64,000 nucleotides of DNA from assembly GCF_002776525.5 (NCBI RefSeq), contig NC_045441.1:104582744-104646743 (forward strand). Reading direction: 5' to 3'. The stretch's first letter is position 1. Every line of letters starts with the position of its first letter. The translations under genes and the position numbers were made by a program. Source of the DNA: Piliocolobus tephrosceles (Eukaryota; Chordata; Mammalia; Primates; Cercopithecidae). The notes beneath the pieces are model-generated. The model ran no database searches. It was not told the DNA's origin and saw only the letters and a list, made by a program, of their open reading frames with translations. This document shows, one piece after another, positions 34,940 to 46,863 of the stretch.

Positions 34940-36931
34940 CTGGAAAAGAAAACGTGAAGGTTACGATGCCGGCTGTTAAGGCAGGGTTGGTTTCACAAGT
35001 CATTTGTATAAGACACAGCCATACAACCATGACAATATCAGGAATAGGGAATAGCAACATCTCTACCACATTCTCTTGGATGAAATCTGCTGTGGCTTAA
35101 GATCCATCCTTTCATTTTCTACCATTAACTACTTTACAAATTTGGAGACATTCTAAACAAATATAATCAAAAAAATTTAATCTTGCTCAGAAAATATATT
35201 GTTTATTAAACAGAAAATAAGGAAATTTCATGAATTCTACATAAAAATCATATACTAAGAGTTTTAAAAATATGTATTGCATAGTTTTGAAAGGTTCTTT
35301 GTTTTGGTGGTAGTTCTTTTTTTATCCCCAAAACACTCATATTTCTCTTGAAAATATACATACAAAAAATATCATTGTGAATCTAGAGATAATACGTATA
35401 TTCTGTGTTATGGAAGATTTTTGATGACAACTCAGCAGCAGTTAATCAGCATACTGCCATTCTGATGGAACAGAAACCAAACAAAAGAAGCCATGTTAGT
35501 TAGCTTGAAGCTTTTTATTGCAGGGAAATGATAGGGCAAAGAAATTGTTTCTTTGTTCTAAATGGGAAATTGAAAGAAACAACAACAAAAAAATGAGCAT
35601 CAATTTGATTGTTCATTAAACAGCAATTATCCTCTGAAGAATTTCTGATGCATAATTAAATGACAAACTCAATTAAATATTTAAGAAAATAAATGTCATT
35701 TGAATATATACATATCACCATTGTGGATCCAAGTATAAAATAAAATTTAATAAGCAAAATTCTTTCCATTCAATAGTGGTAAAAAAATACATATGCAGAT
35801 TTTTAAAACTCACTTGTTTTTTTCAATATGGTGGGATCAACAAATAGAGTAACTCTAATCAGGAAAAGTCAGACATGAGGTTTATTAGAAGTAACAGAAA
35901 TAACACAGAAATCATACTAAGTTTCCTTCTCAAACATGGTCTAAATGAATTCATTAAATACTGAAGCTATATTTGCATGTGTCTCATAGATATATAAAAA
36001 CAATGTTAAATGAGGACTAAAGTATTTAAAAAATTAAATTTGTATACTCTTTTGTACCTTACGGTTCCCCTTTAGGATGACCTAAAATATGTGAAGTAAT
36101 TAAACACAGTTGAATGACCCAGAAAATGGCATATTTAAGGAAAAAGGCAAAAGTGTATTTTGAGAATGAAAATACAATTTCTTATCTACAATCCTGAAGC
36201 TAGAATTAAACCAAAAAAAAAAAAAAAATGACATATGTGAAAATACTAGAGAATGTAGGAAAAAGAGGTGAAGACTGAAGAGATTAGAGTAAGGTAGAAA
36301 AACACAGATATTAGTAAGGATTAGTGTCAAAATCGCAAACTATACAAATAAAAGATAAAACAAAAATGACATTACTTCTTGTTATAATTCCTGAGGATTT
36401 ATAGAAATGTATCAAGGATAATGAATCTTAATTTCTGCCTGAAATGGTAAGAAAGATGGGTTTTTTAATAATATTGTTTTCCTGGCTTCAGCCCACCAAA
36501 CCCAAAGGGACTCTTAACATGCCGCTAAGTATACTTCTTTCTCCAAATCAATATTTTGCAAATGATATTGTAGAAAACATAAAGGTTAAATACTGCTATT
36601 TAATATTTCGTTTGGAATATATATTTCCCCTGCCTGAATTTTAATTTAGCTCTCTGAGAAACTACTACTTCAAAAAGATTTTGTTTATATATAATGAGCT
36701 TATTAAGGTCTTCTCAGTACAATTTTCAAGAGCTAAATAGGATTATCATTTGAGTAGCATATCTTAACTATAATCCAAGTTCAAAAGAATTTCCAAAATT
36801 ATCAAAATCTGCATTATCATTTGGCATTTCAACTGAGTCCCAACTGTAATTTCAATTGCATAAAGAAATAATTTAAATAACTATATTTCTTAATAAATTT
36901 CATAATTATAGTTAGAAATAACAATTTTTAC
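34940..36931 (-). other. DOCK4: DOCK4 intron 3
   Basis: A 2.0-kb, very AT-rich intron. I recognise no transposon in it apart from a short A-run near 36213. Confidence 0.88.
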
Positions 36932-36972
36932 CTTGATATTTGGGTTTTTTAAGGCAAATCCTCTGTACCAGC
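36932..36972 (-). CDS. DOCK4: DOCK4 exon 3 (41-bp small exon)
   Basis: 41 bp. Two bases complete a Gly codon, then WYRGFALKNPNIK, ending in phase 0. It covers about residues 41 to 54. GWYRG is the SH3 n-Src/distal-loop motif; its first Trp is the ligand-binding tryptophan. The acceptor is 'tttcacag'; the donor 'gtaaaa' is moderate. Skipping this exon would shift the frame and remove the binding Trp. Confidence 0.95.
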
Positions 36973-37224
36973 CTGTGAAAAAATAATCATGGTCATATTT
37001 TGATAAACCATTGTAATATTTTAAAGATAATGACAAATCAATCTGTTCTTTGCCATGAAATTTTACCATACATGTAAAGATTCTGTGGATAAATATGGTA
37101 AGTATTGGCCTTAGGCTACAGAATAGCTTGAGTGAGCACACATAAGAATTCTATTAATAAAACCATTTTAAAAAAACTATATCAAAAATTTTTATAAACA
37201 ACAGAAATATCCATAATGTGAATA

Positions 37225-37325
37225 AAGGCTTTAAAGTCAGAGCACTGGGCTTCAATTCTGGCTTTGCTTCTTACTGTCTGTTTAATCTTGGCCAAGTTAC
37301 TTGACCTCTCTGAGCACCACTTCTT
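37225..37325 (+). mobile_element. MIR (sense), partial
   Basis: 'gtcagagcactgggcttcaattctggctttgc' and 'ttggccaagttacttgacctctctgagc' match the MIR core. Confidence 0.8.
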
Positions 37326-37629
37326 CCCATTTTATGAAAGGTCACATTATGTCACAGGGAAAGTCAAGAATCTGCACAAGATTTCATACATTTGCAAATT
37401 CTACTTGCCTGACTACAAAGGCCAGACTCTGCCACCAAATAAGAGTACCTGGCCAACAGACATGATGTGAATTGCACATCCTTAAGCCCACCATCTTGGG
37501 TTAAGATCAGTCTCATATTACACGAAGAGTAAAGCTATCATTCACTGCCAGAATTAACTGGCACATTTCATCAGCACAATGGCTGACCAAAAGCTCGGCA
37601 TAATTTTTATTCTGTAGAATAACTATTAT

Positions 37630-38290
37630 AGTAGGCCCTTCTTATCTGCGGTTTCACTTTCCACGGTTTCAGTTACTCATGGTCAACCAGGGTGCAAAAA
37701 TACTACATGGAAAATTCCAGAAATAAACAATTCATAAGGTTTAAACTGCATGCCATTCTAAGTAGCATGATGAAATCCCGTGCCTGCCCGCTCAGTTCCG
37801 CCCAGGACATGAATCATCCTTTTGTTCAGCGTATCCACACTGTCAATGCTACCCACCCATTAGTTATTTACTAGCCCTCTTGGTTATCAGATTGAGGATC
37901 ACAGTTTTAAAGTTCTTGTGTTCAAGTCACCCTTATTTTACTTAATCACGGCTCCCAGGCACAAGAGTAGTGATGCTGGCAACTGGAAAATGCCAAAGAG
38001 AAGCCATAAAGTGTTTTAAGTGAAAAGGTGAAAGTTCTTGAATTTAATAAGGAAAGAAAAAAACCATACACTGAGGTTGCTAAAATCTAGGTAAAAATGA
38101 ATCTTCTATTCATGAAACTGTGAACAGAATATTGTTGTAATTATTCTATCATTAGTCATTGTCAACTGTGCCTAGCTTATAAATTAAACTTTATCACATG
38201 TAAAGGAAAAAACGTACAATGTATAAGGTTCAGTACTATCCAAGGTTGCAGGTATCTTGGGGGTCTTAGGTCGCATGCCTTGCCAATAAG
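37630..38290 (+). mobile_element. Tigger-type (TcMar) DNA transposon remnant
   Basis: It begins with the Tigger end 'gtaggcccttcttatctgcggtttcac' after TA. It continues through 'aaattccagaaataaacaattcata' and 'gtatccacactgtcaatgctacc'. The start of the transposase frame is recognisable ('gcacaagagtagtgatgctgg', 'ccaaagagaagcc', 'gtgaaaaggtgaaagttctt'). After 'gaaactgtgaacag' the sequence jumps to the 3' non-coding end. Most of the transposase, including the catalytic domain, is therefore missing, and premature stops are present. Confidence 0.88.
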
Positions 38291-38955
38291 TGGGCTCAAG
38301 GACGGCTGGATTTAAGCTCCCAGCAATTCTGAATCAATTTTGCAGCACTGTCCTTATATGTCTTTTTATAGTTTAAAACAAATCAGCATATATATTGTAT
38401 TTTTTCAAGTGTAAAGACCATTTTGCTTATTGGCAAAAAAAATTATTATCCTATGTAGTAAATATTATGCCTAATAGAATTTTTTCAATAATTAAATTTT
38501 AGTTAAAATTTTAATACAAAACATATTTGAGCTTTGTATTTAAGCATTTTTCCTCCTCATAATACATTTTCTTAAAAGGATATATTGTAAAATATCGTCC
38601 CTTACCAGTTTTAAAATCAGTCTGAGGAGAGTAGAATGAACTGAAAATCAGAACCTCTGTATCTCAGGGTTTATCAGCTGCCATAAAGACAGATCCAAGA
38701 AATACATCCATTTGTAAATAATTATTCTAACAAAAACCAAAACTTCTTGAGAATTGCAAAAATGTCATAGAGAGGTCTCTGTCCAATTATACTATACAGA
38801 AAAAATTTTAGATTACAAAATACCTCCTATTAAATGCGGAGCCCAGTTTCATACAGCAATTCAAAATAAATTTTATATTTATCTGTATACAAAGTAGAAA
38901 CAGACAAAATATATCTGGTAATAACATAGAAAACCTTATTATATATATATATATA

Positions 38956-39247
38956 TTTTTTTTTTGAGACGGAGTCTCGCTCGATTGCCCGGGCTGGAGT
39001 GCAGTGGCCGGATCTCAGCTCACTGCAAGCTCTGCCTCCCGGGTTTATGCCATTCTCCTGCCTCAGCCTCCCGAGTAGCTGGGACTACAGGTGCCTGCCA
39101 CCTCACCCAGCTAGTTTTTTGTATTTTTTAGTAGAGACGGGGTTTCACCATGTTAGCCAGGATGGTCTCGATCTCCTGACCTCGTGATCCGCCCGTCTCG
39201 GCCTCCCAAAGTGCTGGGATTACAGGCTTGAGCCACCGCGCCCGGCC
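38956..39247 (-). mobile_element. AluYR-type Alu, Old World monkey lineage (antisense)
   Basis: It carries 'ggccggatctcagctcactg', 'gctagttttttgtattttt' and 'caggcttgagccacc'. The duplication 'ccttattatat' lies at 38934-38944 and 39248-39258; the left copy runs into an (AT)n stretch. Confidence 0.93.
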
Positions 39248-39514
39248 CCTTATTATATTTTTTAGGGTATCAATCACAGTGGACAGAATAAACATTCCAA
39301 TTATCACCATCATTTAATGCTAGGCTCTAACTAAATGTAGTAGTTCTGTTTGGGGGAATACAGTTTAATCTATAATAAATCTTGATACGATAAAATGTCA
39401 TCATAATATAAATTCCTAGTAAGGAAAACCTTGTAAGAAGAAAAACATGGGTATTCTGGGATATACTAATGGGGCTCTTAAATGTAGTCATTTTGTCAAC
39501 AAGAAAAGCTAGGT

Positions 39515-39842
39515 GGCCGGGCGCGGTGGCTCACACCTCTAATCGCAGCAATTTGGGAGGCCAAGGCAGGTGGATCACCTGAGGTCAGAAGTTCGAGAAC
39601 AGCCTGGCCAACATGGTGAAACTCCATCTCTACTAAAAATTCCAAAAATTAGCTGAGTGTGATGGCATGTGCTTGTAATCCCAGCAGTAATCCCAGCAAC
39701 TCCTCAAACTCAGGAGTCTGAGGCAGGAGCATCACTTGAAACCAGGAGGCAGAGGTTGCAGTGAGCCAAGATCGCACCATTGCACTCCAGCCCGGGTGAC
39801 AGAGCAAGACTCCATCTCAAGAAGAAAAAGAAAAAAAGAAAC
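39515..39842 (+). mobile_element. Alu inserted into the head of an older Alu
   Basis: A full Alu ('ggccgggcgcggtggctcac') with a small internal duplication around 'aatcccagcagtaatcccagc'. Its duplication 'agaaaagctaggt' at 39502-39514 and 39843-39855 contains the first bases of the next Alu. Confidence 0.93.
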
Positions 39843-39849
39843 AGAAAAG

Positions 39850-40184
39850 CTAGGTGCAGTGGCTTATGCTTGCAATCTGAGCACTGCGGAAGGCCAAGGG
39901 GGAAGGATCACTTGAGGCCAAGAGTTTGAGACCACAGCATGGGCAACATGGTGAGACGCCATCTCCAGAAAAAATAAAAAATAAAAAAATTAGCCAAGCA
40001 TAATGGAGCACCCCGGTGGTTCTAGCTACTTGGGAGACTGAGGCAGGAGGATCCCTTGAGCCCAGGAGATTCAGGCTGCAGTGAGCCATGATCACGCCAC
40101 TGCACTCCAACCTGGGTGACAAAGGGAGATCCTGTCTCAAAGAAAAACAAAAAACAAAAACAAAAACAAAAAACAAAAAAAAAA
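39850..40184 (+). mobile_element. Older Alu, AluJ-like (sense)
   Basis: It starts 'gctaggtgcagtggcttatg' and ends in a CAAAA tail. The likely duplication is 'gtagtcattt' at 39484-39493 and 40185-40194, outside the younger Alu. Confidence 0.9.
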
Positions 40185-40819
40185 GTAGTCATTTGATCAG
40201 AAATCTTTTCAAGGACTAGTGTTTAAGGATGTTTCATGGAACAGGAATGGAAACATTTGAGAACTATTAGGTATCGTAAACGAGTTACCTCCTACACAAA
40301 TTAATAATAATCATACAAGGTCAGACAATATATTCTACTAATATTATTCAAGTGCATTGAATAATTTTATTCCAAGTTTGAGGGGAAGAAACTATAGGTC
40401 TGGAGCAGAGTTGGTCTGGGCAGGAGCCCTCCAGAGGTATCTGGCTACTCAGCCTCAGGTAAGCCATGTCTGCTCTGGGCCTCTGCTTCTTCCTGTGCTG
40501 TGGGATCTACTAGATCCTGAGGATTCTGAGAAAAACCTTCTATTTTGGCACTGAGTCAAGAACTCCCAAAGATATGGTAGCTTCAACTGCTTTCTCTGTT
40601 TGCATCTAATGACTATAAGGAAATAATATTATAATCAGCTTTAAAATAGGAAATGATGCCTTTCCATTAGCCAAACACTGAAAATGCAGGAAACAATTTT
40701 GTCTAAAATGACTTGCTGTGACTATTGGAAAAGTTCCAGAGATTAATAGCGGTATGAAGAGAATTTGTAGACTTTATAAACAGTCATATGTTGAGGAGGT
40801 TGTTCATAAGGCTACTCAC

Positions 40820-40903
40820 CATCACACTTCTCCAGGATCTGAACTGTATCTCCAATTTCCAATGACAGGCCATATGGAACAGTTCCTCGGAAACTGGCAA
40901 TAA
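40820..40903 (-). CDS. DOCK4: DOCK4 exon 2
   Basis: 84 bp. Two bases complete a Val codon, then IASFRGTVPYGLSLEIGD and TVQILEKCD, plus the first base of a Gly codon. It covers about residues 13 to 41, the first strands and RT loop of the SH3 domain (ALYDY-equivalent VIASF, then the acidic LEIGD turn). The acceptor is 'tttttacag' and the donor 'gtgagt'. It begins and ends in the same phase, so skipping would keep the frame while deleting half of the SH3 domain. The preceding start codon is in exon 1, outside the window. Confidence 0.96.
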
Positions 40904-41204
40904 CTGTAAAAAAATGATATAGAATATATGCAGACAACCGTATCCATTACAGTTTATTATTAAATATTATTGACTAGGAAAAATGAATATAAATAGGAAG
41001 TATATTTTGATAGCTGGAACCCTCTGTCATATTTTAATTTTATATCTTTCTAAGAAAATCACGAAGTTCATATACTTTGCCAACTTCTTGGTCAGATTCA
41101 GTATTACAAATATGCATTTCAAATATATGAAATGTATTAAAATAGTATAAAATATATCAATGCTATCACCCAATAATAGATATAAACAAAGGTATTGCCT
41201 GAGA

Positions 41205-41312
41205 GCTCCTTAAAGGACTGTGACCCTTTTGTTTCACTGCTTTCTTCACTCCCTCATCCAAATGCCCGGCCCATAGTAGTTAATAAATATGTGTTCAATA
41301 ATAAATGAGGAA
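41205..41312 (+). mobile_element. L2 3' end (sense)
   Basis: 'gagctccttaaaggactgtg' and 'gcccggcccatagtagttaataaatatgtgttc' match the L2 tail. Confidence 0.7.
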
Positions 41313-41384
41313 TATATCTCCTGCTTATTATTAGGCTTGGTTTACCTTTCTGCTATATTATTTGGAGCAGATTTCTTTTCCATA

Positions 41385-41475
41385 AACTTTAAGCTTCTCA
41401 AGAGAAAGGACTGCATCAATTTGTTTACCATTATGTGCCCAGAGCCTAGCATAGTATGTGGTGCATAAAAGCAGT
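41385..41475 (+). mobile_element. Second L2 3' end (sense)
   Basis: 'taagcttctcaagagaaaggactgc', then 'gtgcccagagcctagcatagtatgtggtgc', matches the same L2 tail again. Confidence 0.65.
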
Positions 41476-42589
41476 CTTCTTGTGCCATAATCAACAGAGA
41501 CACTTTATTTAGTAATGACTGGGCCCTCCTACAGGTCTAAACACACAGCCACCACAATTCCCACTTGCACAATACGACTTGGAATGGGGAGGGGGATCAC
41601 AATTAATTATAGATTAATGGTTTAGATTAATTGGTTTCTGAAACATTTTGCAGGGCAGAACAGGACTAGGATGTTGTACCCAGAGAGAGAAAGTACGCAT
41701 AGATTAGTCCTTTTCTGGCAACTCCAGGAATTATAGAGAGAATAATGCTCAGTGATTCTTCCCTGAATAGTAAGTAAAGCTTGAGTCAGAAATGAGGAAA
41801 AGATGGAGAAATAAAGAAAATGCATTTCAACACACAAAAAGAGAGAAGACATCTCCTATGAAATACTATGCACACTGAAATCAGCTCACAATTCACATCA
41901 AAAGAAAATGATTCTTAAAAGGCCAAAATTGTAGGAGGGAAACTTAAAATTTTGCTTCAGAGTGAGATTTAGATATAACTCCAATCCCCAAAATAAGTTA
42001 TTGCTACTGTTGGGAATGTATATTTTAAAAACCTAAAGGAACACACTCATCTGTCAAAAATGAAAACATACCAATAAGTAATGAGCTTTTAGAGAAGTCT
42101 CATGCCCTTTTATGATCTCAAAACAAAATTAACAGTAGAGGTCAAAACACAGGACGGAAAACACAACCCAAAGTCCATGAGACAGAACAAAGTAACTATA
42201 TGGATAGAAACCAATTAAGAACATTTAGCCAAGCACTAATTTATGATATCATTTTCTAACTATAACCACGAATACCATATAGCCTCATAACGACGTGCAA
42301 ACAGCTTTTTGCTGGCAAAACAATCAAGGGTCTATATATCTTGACAGATGACTTCATTTAACTTTCAGAGACCTCTTCTTACAAGGGATCAGCAACTGAA
42401 CTGACAGTAGATTGACTGCAATTTAAAAGACTTCAAGACAAACGTACACTCAGAATTGCCTTTCCAAACTCTGCACTACTGATGTTTCTCTTAGAAGTCT
42501 TGGCGCATGGACTTCCCAACACAGTTCTATACACAATACAGTTCTGCACACAGCTCCGACCACTCAGGAACACCCTCGGACACCCAGGG

Positions 42590-42890
42590 CTGCCTCCCTG
42601 ACTTCTGGCTCTCCGCTCTTTCTCATCACTTTCTTGAACACAGCAGTACCACTAATAGACTTCATTTCTTCACCTTCCTCAGCCCCTGCAATCCAGCCTT
42701 AGCTGTGTTTTGAAATTGCTTTACTAAGATCTCCAGTCCCCTCAATGTGGCCACATTCATATCACCTTCCAGGAGTCTTTTCTCTCTTGAATCTTCTACT
42801 GTTTCTGTCACACCTGCCAGCCTTCTCCAGACCTTCTTTCTTAGCCCTCCTCTTAAATGTTGGTGTGATCCAAGTTCCATCCTCAAGATG
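42590..42890 (+). mobile_element. L2 ORF2 remnant (sense)
   Basis: It follows the L2 reverse-transcriptase region before the AFDTVDH box: 'gctttactaagatctccag', 'atgtggccacattcatatc'. Many stops and gaps are present. Confidence 0.55.
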
Positions 42891-42904
42891 CTCAAGTGTA
42901 GGAA

Positions 42905-43080
42905 AATAGCATCAAGGCTGGCATTTTGACACATGGATTTGAACCCCAATCTCATCACTTATTACCTGTGTGACCTGGGTCAGGATATCAACCTCTCAGA
43001 ATCTCCACATCCTCACTATAAATCATCACTGGGTGAGTGAATGAGGGTGTGGTTTAAAGGTGTGGTCATTACCATTAAAT
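42905..43080 (+). mobile_element. MIR (sense), diverged
   Basis: 'ggatttgaaccccaatctcatcacttattacctgtgtgacctgggtcag' fits the MIR core. Confidence 0.7.
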
Positions 43081-43619
43081 GCTCTTGTCTTCAACAGTCG
43101 GTTCTTTTATTATTGGAAATACTATTCTAAGAGTGTGCTTTAAATTCTAAGAACCAAAAACTGCATTACCTGGGAAAACTCATTCTTTCATAGGAGTTAT
43201 TTAAAACTGGGATGACAGCTTGTCTAAGCCATAACCACGTATTATCTCATTTCTTATCCAAACAGTCTATGTGGGTGAATTCTGATTTGACTATTCAGCT
43301 ATGTAATATGCAATACGTAATAAACATTAAAGGTAAGCAAAGACGTTCCCTAATCTCACTGGCCTTCAGATGGTTCCTCTATAAAACAAAGGAGCTAGAC
43401 AAATGAACTGAAGTTCCCCTGCCAGTCTCAAATTCTGAGTCTGCAAGAGGACTTTCAGCTCAGCAGTGATATGGCATAGTACTTACCAAAGAACTCTGTG
43501 TCCAAACCAGCCTAGTCTGTGTAATCACTGCCTGTAATCAAGTGGACACTTGTCTCCACCTGCAACAGCATCTGATAATGCAGAAGAGACAGCCTGCTCT
43601 CAGCGTCTCATAAGGCCCT

Positions 43620-44098
43620 TATCAACTGCTCTCCAACTTTTCTAGGCTCACACCCAACCCAACTCTCCACACACTGCCCTATGCTCAGTCACACTCAAAT
43701 TGTCATCAAGCTTTTTCTTGCAGACCTCAGTGCTTTTACATCTATTATTCCCTTTTTAGGGGGTTGCCTTCTTCACTCCTACACTGGGAAATGCAAAGCA
43801 GCTTTAATTTAAGGCTTTGCTCCAAGGTTAGGACATTAGAAGATTTCCTGATGCTACTTCTTCCTTTTTGTCATCCGTGGGTCCATGTGGAATGCGATTA
43901 CTCCCTCATCTGTGTTCTCAGGACACTCTGACCACACCTCAAATATAGTAAGGCATCACATAATATTACAGCACTTCGTCTATCTGTGTCTTTCTACTTG
44001 GGAAGAGAGGCTATTTCTCATTCATCTCTCAAGAGCCAGCATGAGCATCTGAGTATAAGAATGGTGTGCAAACACATGGAATGAATGAATGAATGAAG
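43620..44098 (+). mobile_element. L2 3' region (sense)
   Basis: It runs from 'cagtgcttttacatctattattccc' through 'gaagatttcctgatgctac' to 'aatgaatgaatgaatgaa', in L2 order. It may belong with 42590-42890, split by the MIR. Confidence 0.7.
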
Positions 44099-45455
44099 CC
44101 ACTGAGAAATGGTGCCTAGGTTTTAATGGATTTGGACAACCTCAGGGACTCTTCTCATAACTAAAAGTATCTAAGGAATAAGTTTTAAACTGCAGATCAT
44201 ATTGGAGAGGAATATTTTTCAGGATATAGTTCAGGGAATGACTTTGATCTTTATCTTCTAAAATGGCAAGTCACTCTCAATCATTGAGTTAGACAAGTAA
44301 CTCCACCTTGCTGTGTACTAATGAATAGATGGATGGATACTATACTCAGGAAAAAGGTTTAGGCTTCAAGTTATGAAAGAGAAAGGCAGTTCTAGGTAAA
44401 GAGCGAAGAATTTGAAAATATGGTTGGCTCACGTTTCTCAGTGGTAGCATATAATGTATCATAAACTAAGGAAAACCAGTTTAGCAAAGCAGATATCCAA
44501 ACACCATGTATGCATTAATGAAGCCTCAATATGCAATTCTGTCAAATGCACTTAAAGCATCTGCTATTTTCAAATTCCATTTGGAAACAACTTTTCAACT
44601 AAACCGCTTTAAATTTCTCCAAGTGTTTCTACATGAAACGTCTATAACTGAAAACGCATTGTCACCAGTTATTATAAAGTAGCTGTCTCTTTATACAAAA
44701 GTTTACTCATCATACACTTCCCAAGGGCATTTTCCCCCAAATAATATCAAGGTTTACCAAAGATGCCTACACAGCGTTTTGATCCCTCAATTTCCTTTTC
44801 TTGTTCTTCTTATAAATTGAACAGTTTCTTATAAATTGATCCTTAGTAGCTACAGGAAACAATCATAGAGAATGAACCCTTGGTAAAGCTGGGAATATAA
44901 ATATTCAGTTCTGTTATTTTAGTCATACTGGCCCTGAGAGCACAATTTTAAACTGATATAAAAACTACTGCTGTGGTGATGTGTTCATCTCTGCCCATTT
45001 GCTACCATGGAAAAATTTACTTGGATTAATAAACTCAGTTTATATGTATATAAACCCAGTTTGTAGGTGAGTCCTTAAAAAATATCTGTCAGCTGAAAAC
45101 ACTAAATTCATACCATAACCATTTTGAAAAAGATGTCCTAACCAACTGCCTGTTATTACTAACAGTGTCATCATTCCTTTATATAATGATATCAGTTCAG
45201 TACCTATTGACAGTTTATTAAGAATTAAATAGCCGTGAGAAACAGTCTCAGACACAACTCCTAATTTTCTATGAGGAAGATAAAAAGAAGGTAAATGATG
45301 CAGTGAAATGGGGACTCATTTCTTAGTTTCAATGATGCTATTTGCTCATGCCAAGAACCAATGCACATTTTAAAACTTTTTAACTGAATACAAAGAAAAT
45401 CACAAGAGTCCATGACTTTTAAAATTTTAAAGCAAAACAAAGTATTAAGAATTAT

Positions 45456-45757
45456 CAGCCAGGCACAGTGGCTTATGCCTGTAATCCCAGCACTTTGGGG
45501 GGCTGAGGCAGGCAGATCACTTGAGGTCAGGAGTTCAAGACCAGCCTTGCCAACATGGCGAAACCCCGTGTCTGCTAAAACTACAAAAAGTAGCTGGGTA
45601 TGGTGGCAGGTGCCTGTAATCCCAGCTACTTGGGAGGCTGAGGCAGGAGAATTGCTTGAACATGGGAGGGGGAGGTTGCAGTGAGCTGAGATCGCGCCAC
45701 CGCACTCCAGCCTAGGCAACAGAGTGAGGCTCCATCTCCAAAACAAACAAACAAAAA
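45456..45757 (+). mobile_element. Alu (sense)
   Basis: A full Alu with a CAAA-type tail. The duplication 'aagaattat' lies at 45447-45455 and 45758-45766. Confidence 0.95.
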
Positions 45758-46561
45758 AAGAATTATTATAAGTCAACTACATAGCTCTACACTACAGACA
45801 ATAACATACCCTTCCTCATCACTGTCAAAATAATATTCAAAATGATTCTACTCGGCAAAGGTCAATTCTAGCCCAGCACAGGCTGCCCTTGCCCTTTACA
45901 GGCTGACCATCTAAGATGAATGGAACACAATGCAGGAAAGAAATCATGAAAATGCTTTGTCTTTGGTGATACAAAGGAAGGAAAACTTCTCTCTTCAGGT
46001 CAGATTTTGGCTTCATCTTTCTGCTAAAAGGATCTCCAACTCATGAACATGGTTTAAAAGGTCACTTATGAGCCAACTGCTTACAATACAGAACACACAA
46101 AGCTACTCTTCTCAAGTTCTGAGGCTAGCCCACAGAATCCTATTTCATGGCAAAAGGAAACTTGTTTTTCACAGCAAAAATAAGCTGACTGCACCAGAAA
46201 CTAAATATAAAATTTTATATCAGTGCTTGTAAAATATTGAACACTGGTGCTGAAACATAGCAGTGTCCATCAGAAGGCAGTGATGGAGCAGGCATTGGTG
46301 TTGTAGACATTCTCAAGGAATTCTGTGTCACGACCTCAGAGGACATTTCAAACTGGTTCCTTCCTACATCCATGTTCATTTCACATTCGGCTCTGGCATG
46401 GCATGGAAGGATCCATTAAGGTTTACCAACTTTTACGAGGATTATTTGGGGGGGCTCATAAATGGAAAAGAGATAAAGGGGTAGAATTTCTGAAGAACCT
46501 AGATAAGATTTGGAAGAAACAGAGAAAAAGGAAAGGGATTAAGGAGAACTAAATTCTTTTA

Positions 46562-46863
46562 AAAAAAATTTTTTTATTTATTTGAGACAGAGTCTTACCA
46601 TTGCCCAAGCTGGAGTGCAGTGGAATGATCTCGGCCCACTGAAACCTCCACCTCCCAGGCTCAAGCCATCCTCCCACTTTAGCCTCCCCAGTAGCTCAGA
46701 CTACAAGCGTGTGCAACCACACCTGGCTAATGTTTGTATATTTTGTAGAGATGGGGTTTTGCCATATTGCTCAGGCTGGTCTCAAACTCCTGAACTCAAG
46801 CAACTTGCCTGCCTTGGCCTCCCAAAGTGCTGGGATTACAGGGGTGAGCCACCATACCTGACC
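46562..46863 (-). mobile_element. Alu (antisense)
   Basis: A full but diverged Alu (J/S-like). The duplication resembles 'agaactaaattctttt' before and 'agaactacattttt' after. Confidence 0.93.

Larger units (their letters stand above)
36973..40819 (-). other. DOCK4: DOCK4 intron 2
   Basis: A 3.8-kb intron with a MIR, a Tigger element and three Alus. 38300-38930 is AT-rich with no named repeat. Confidence 0.88.
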
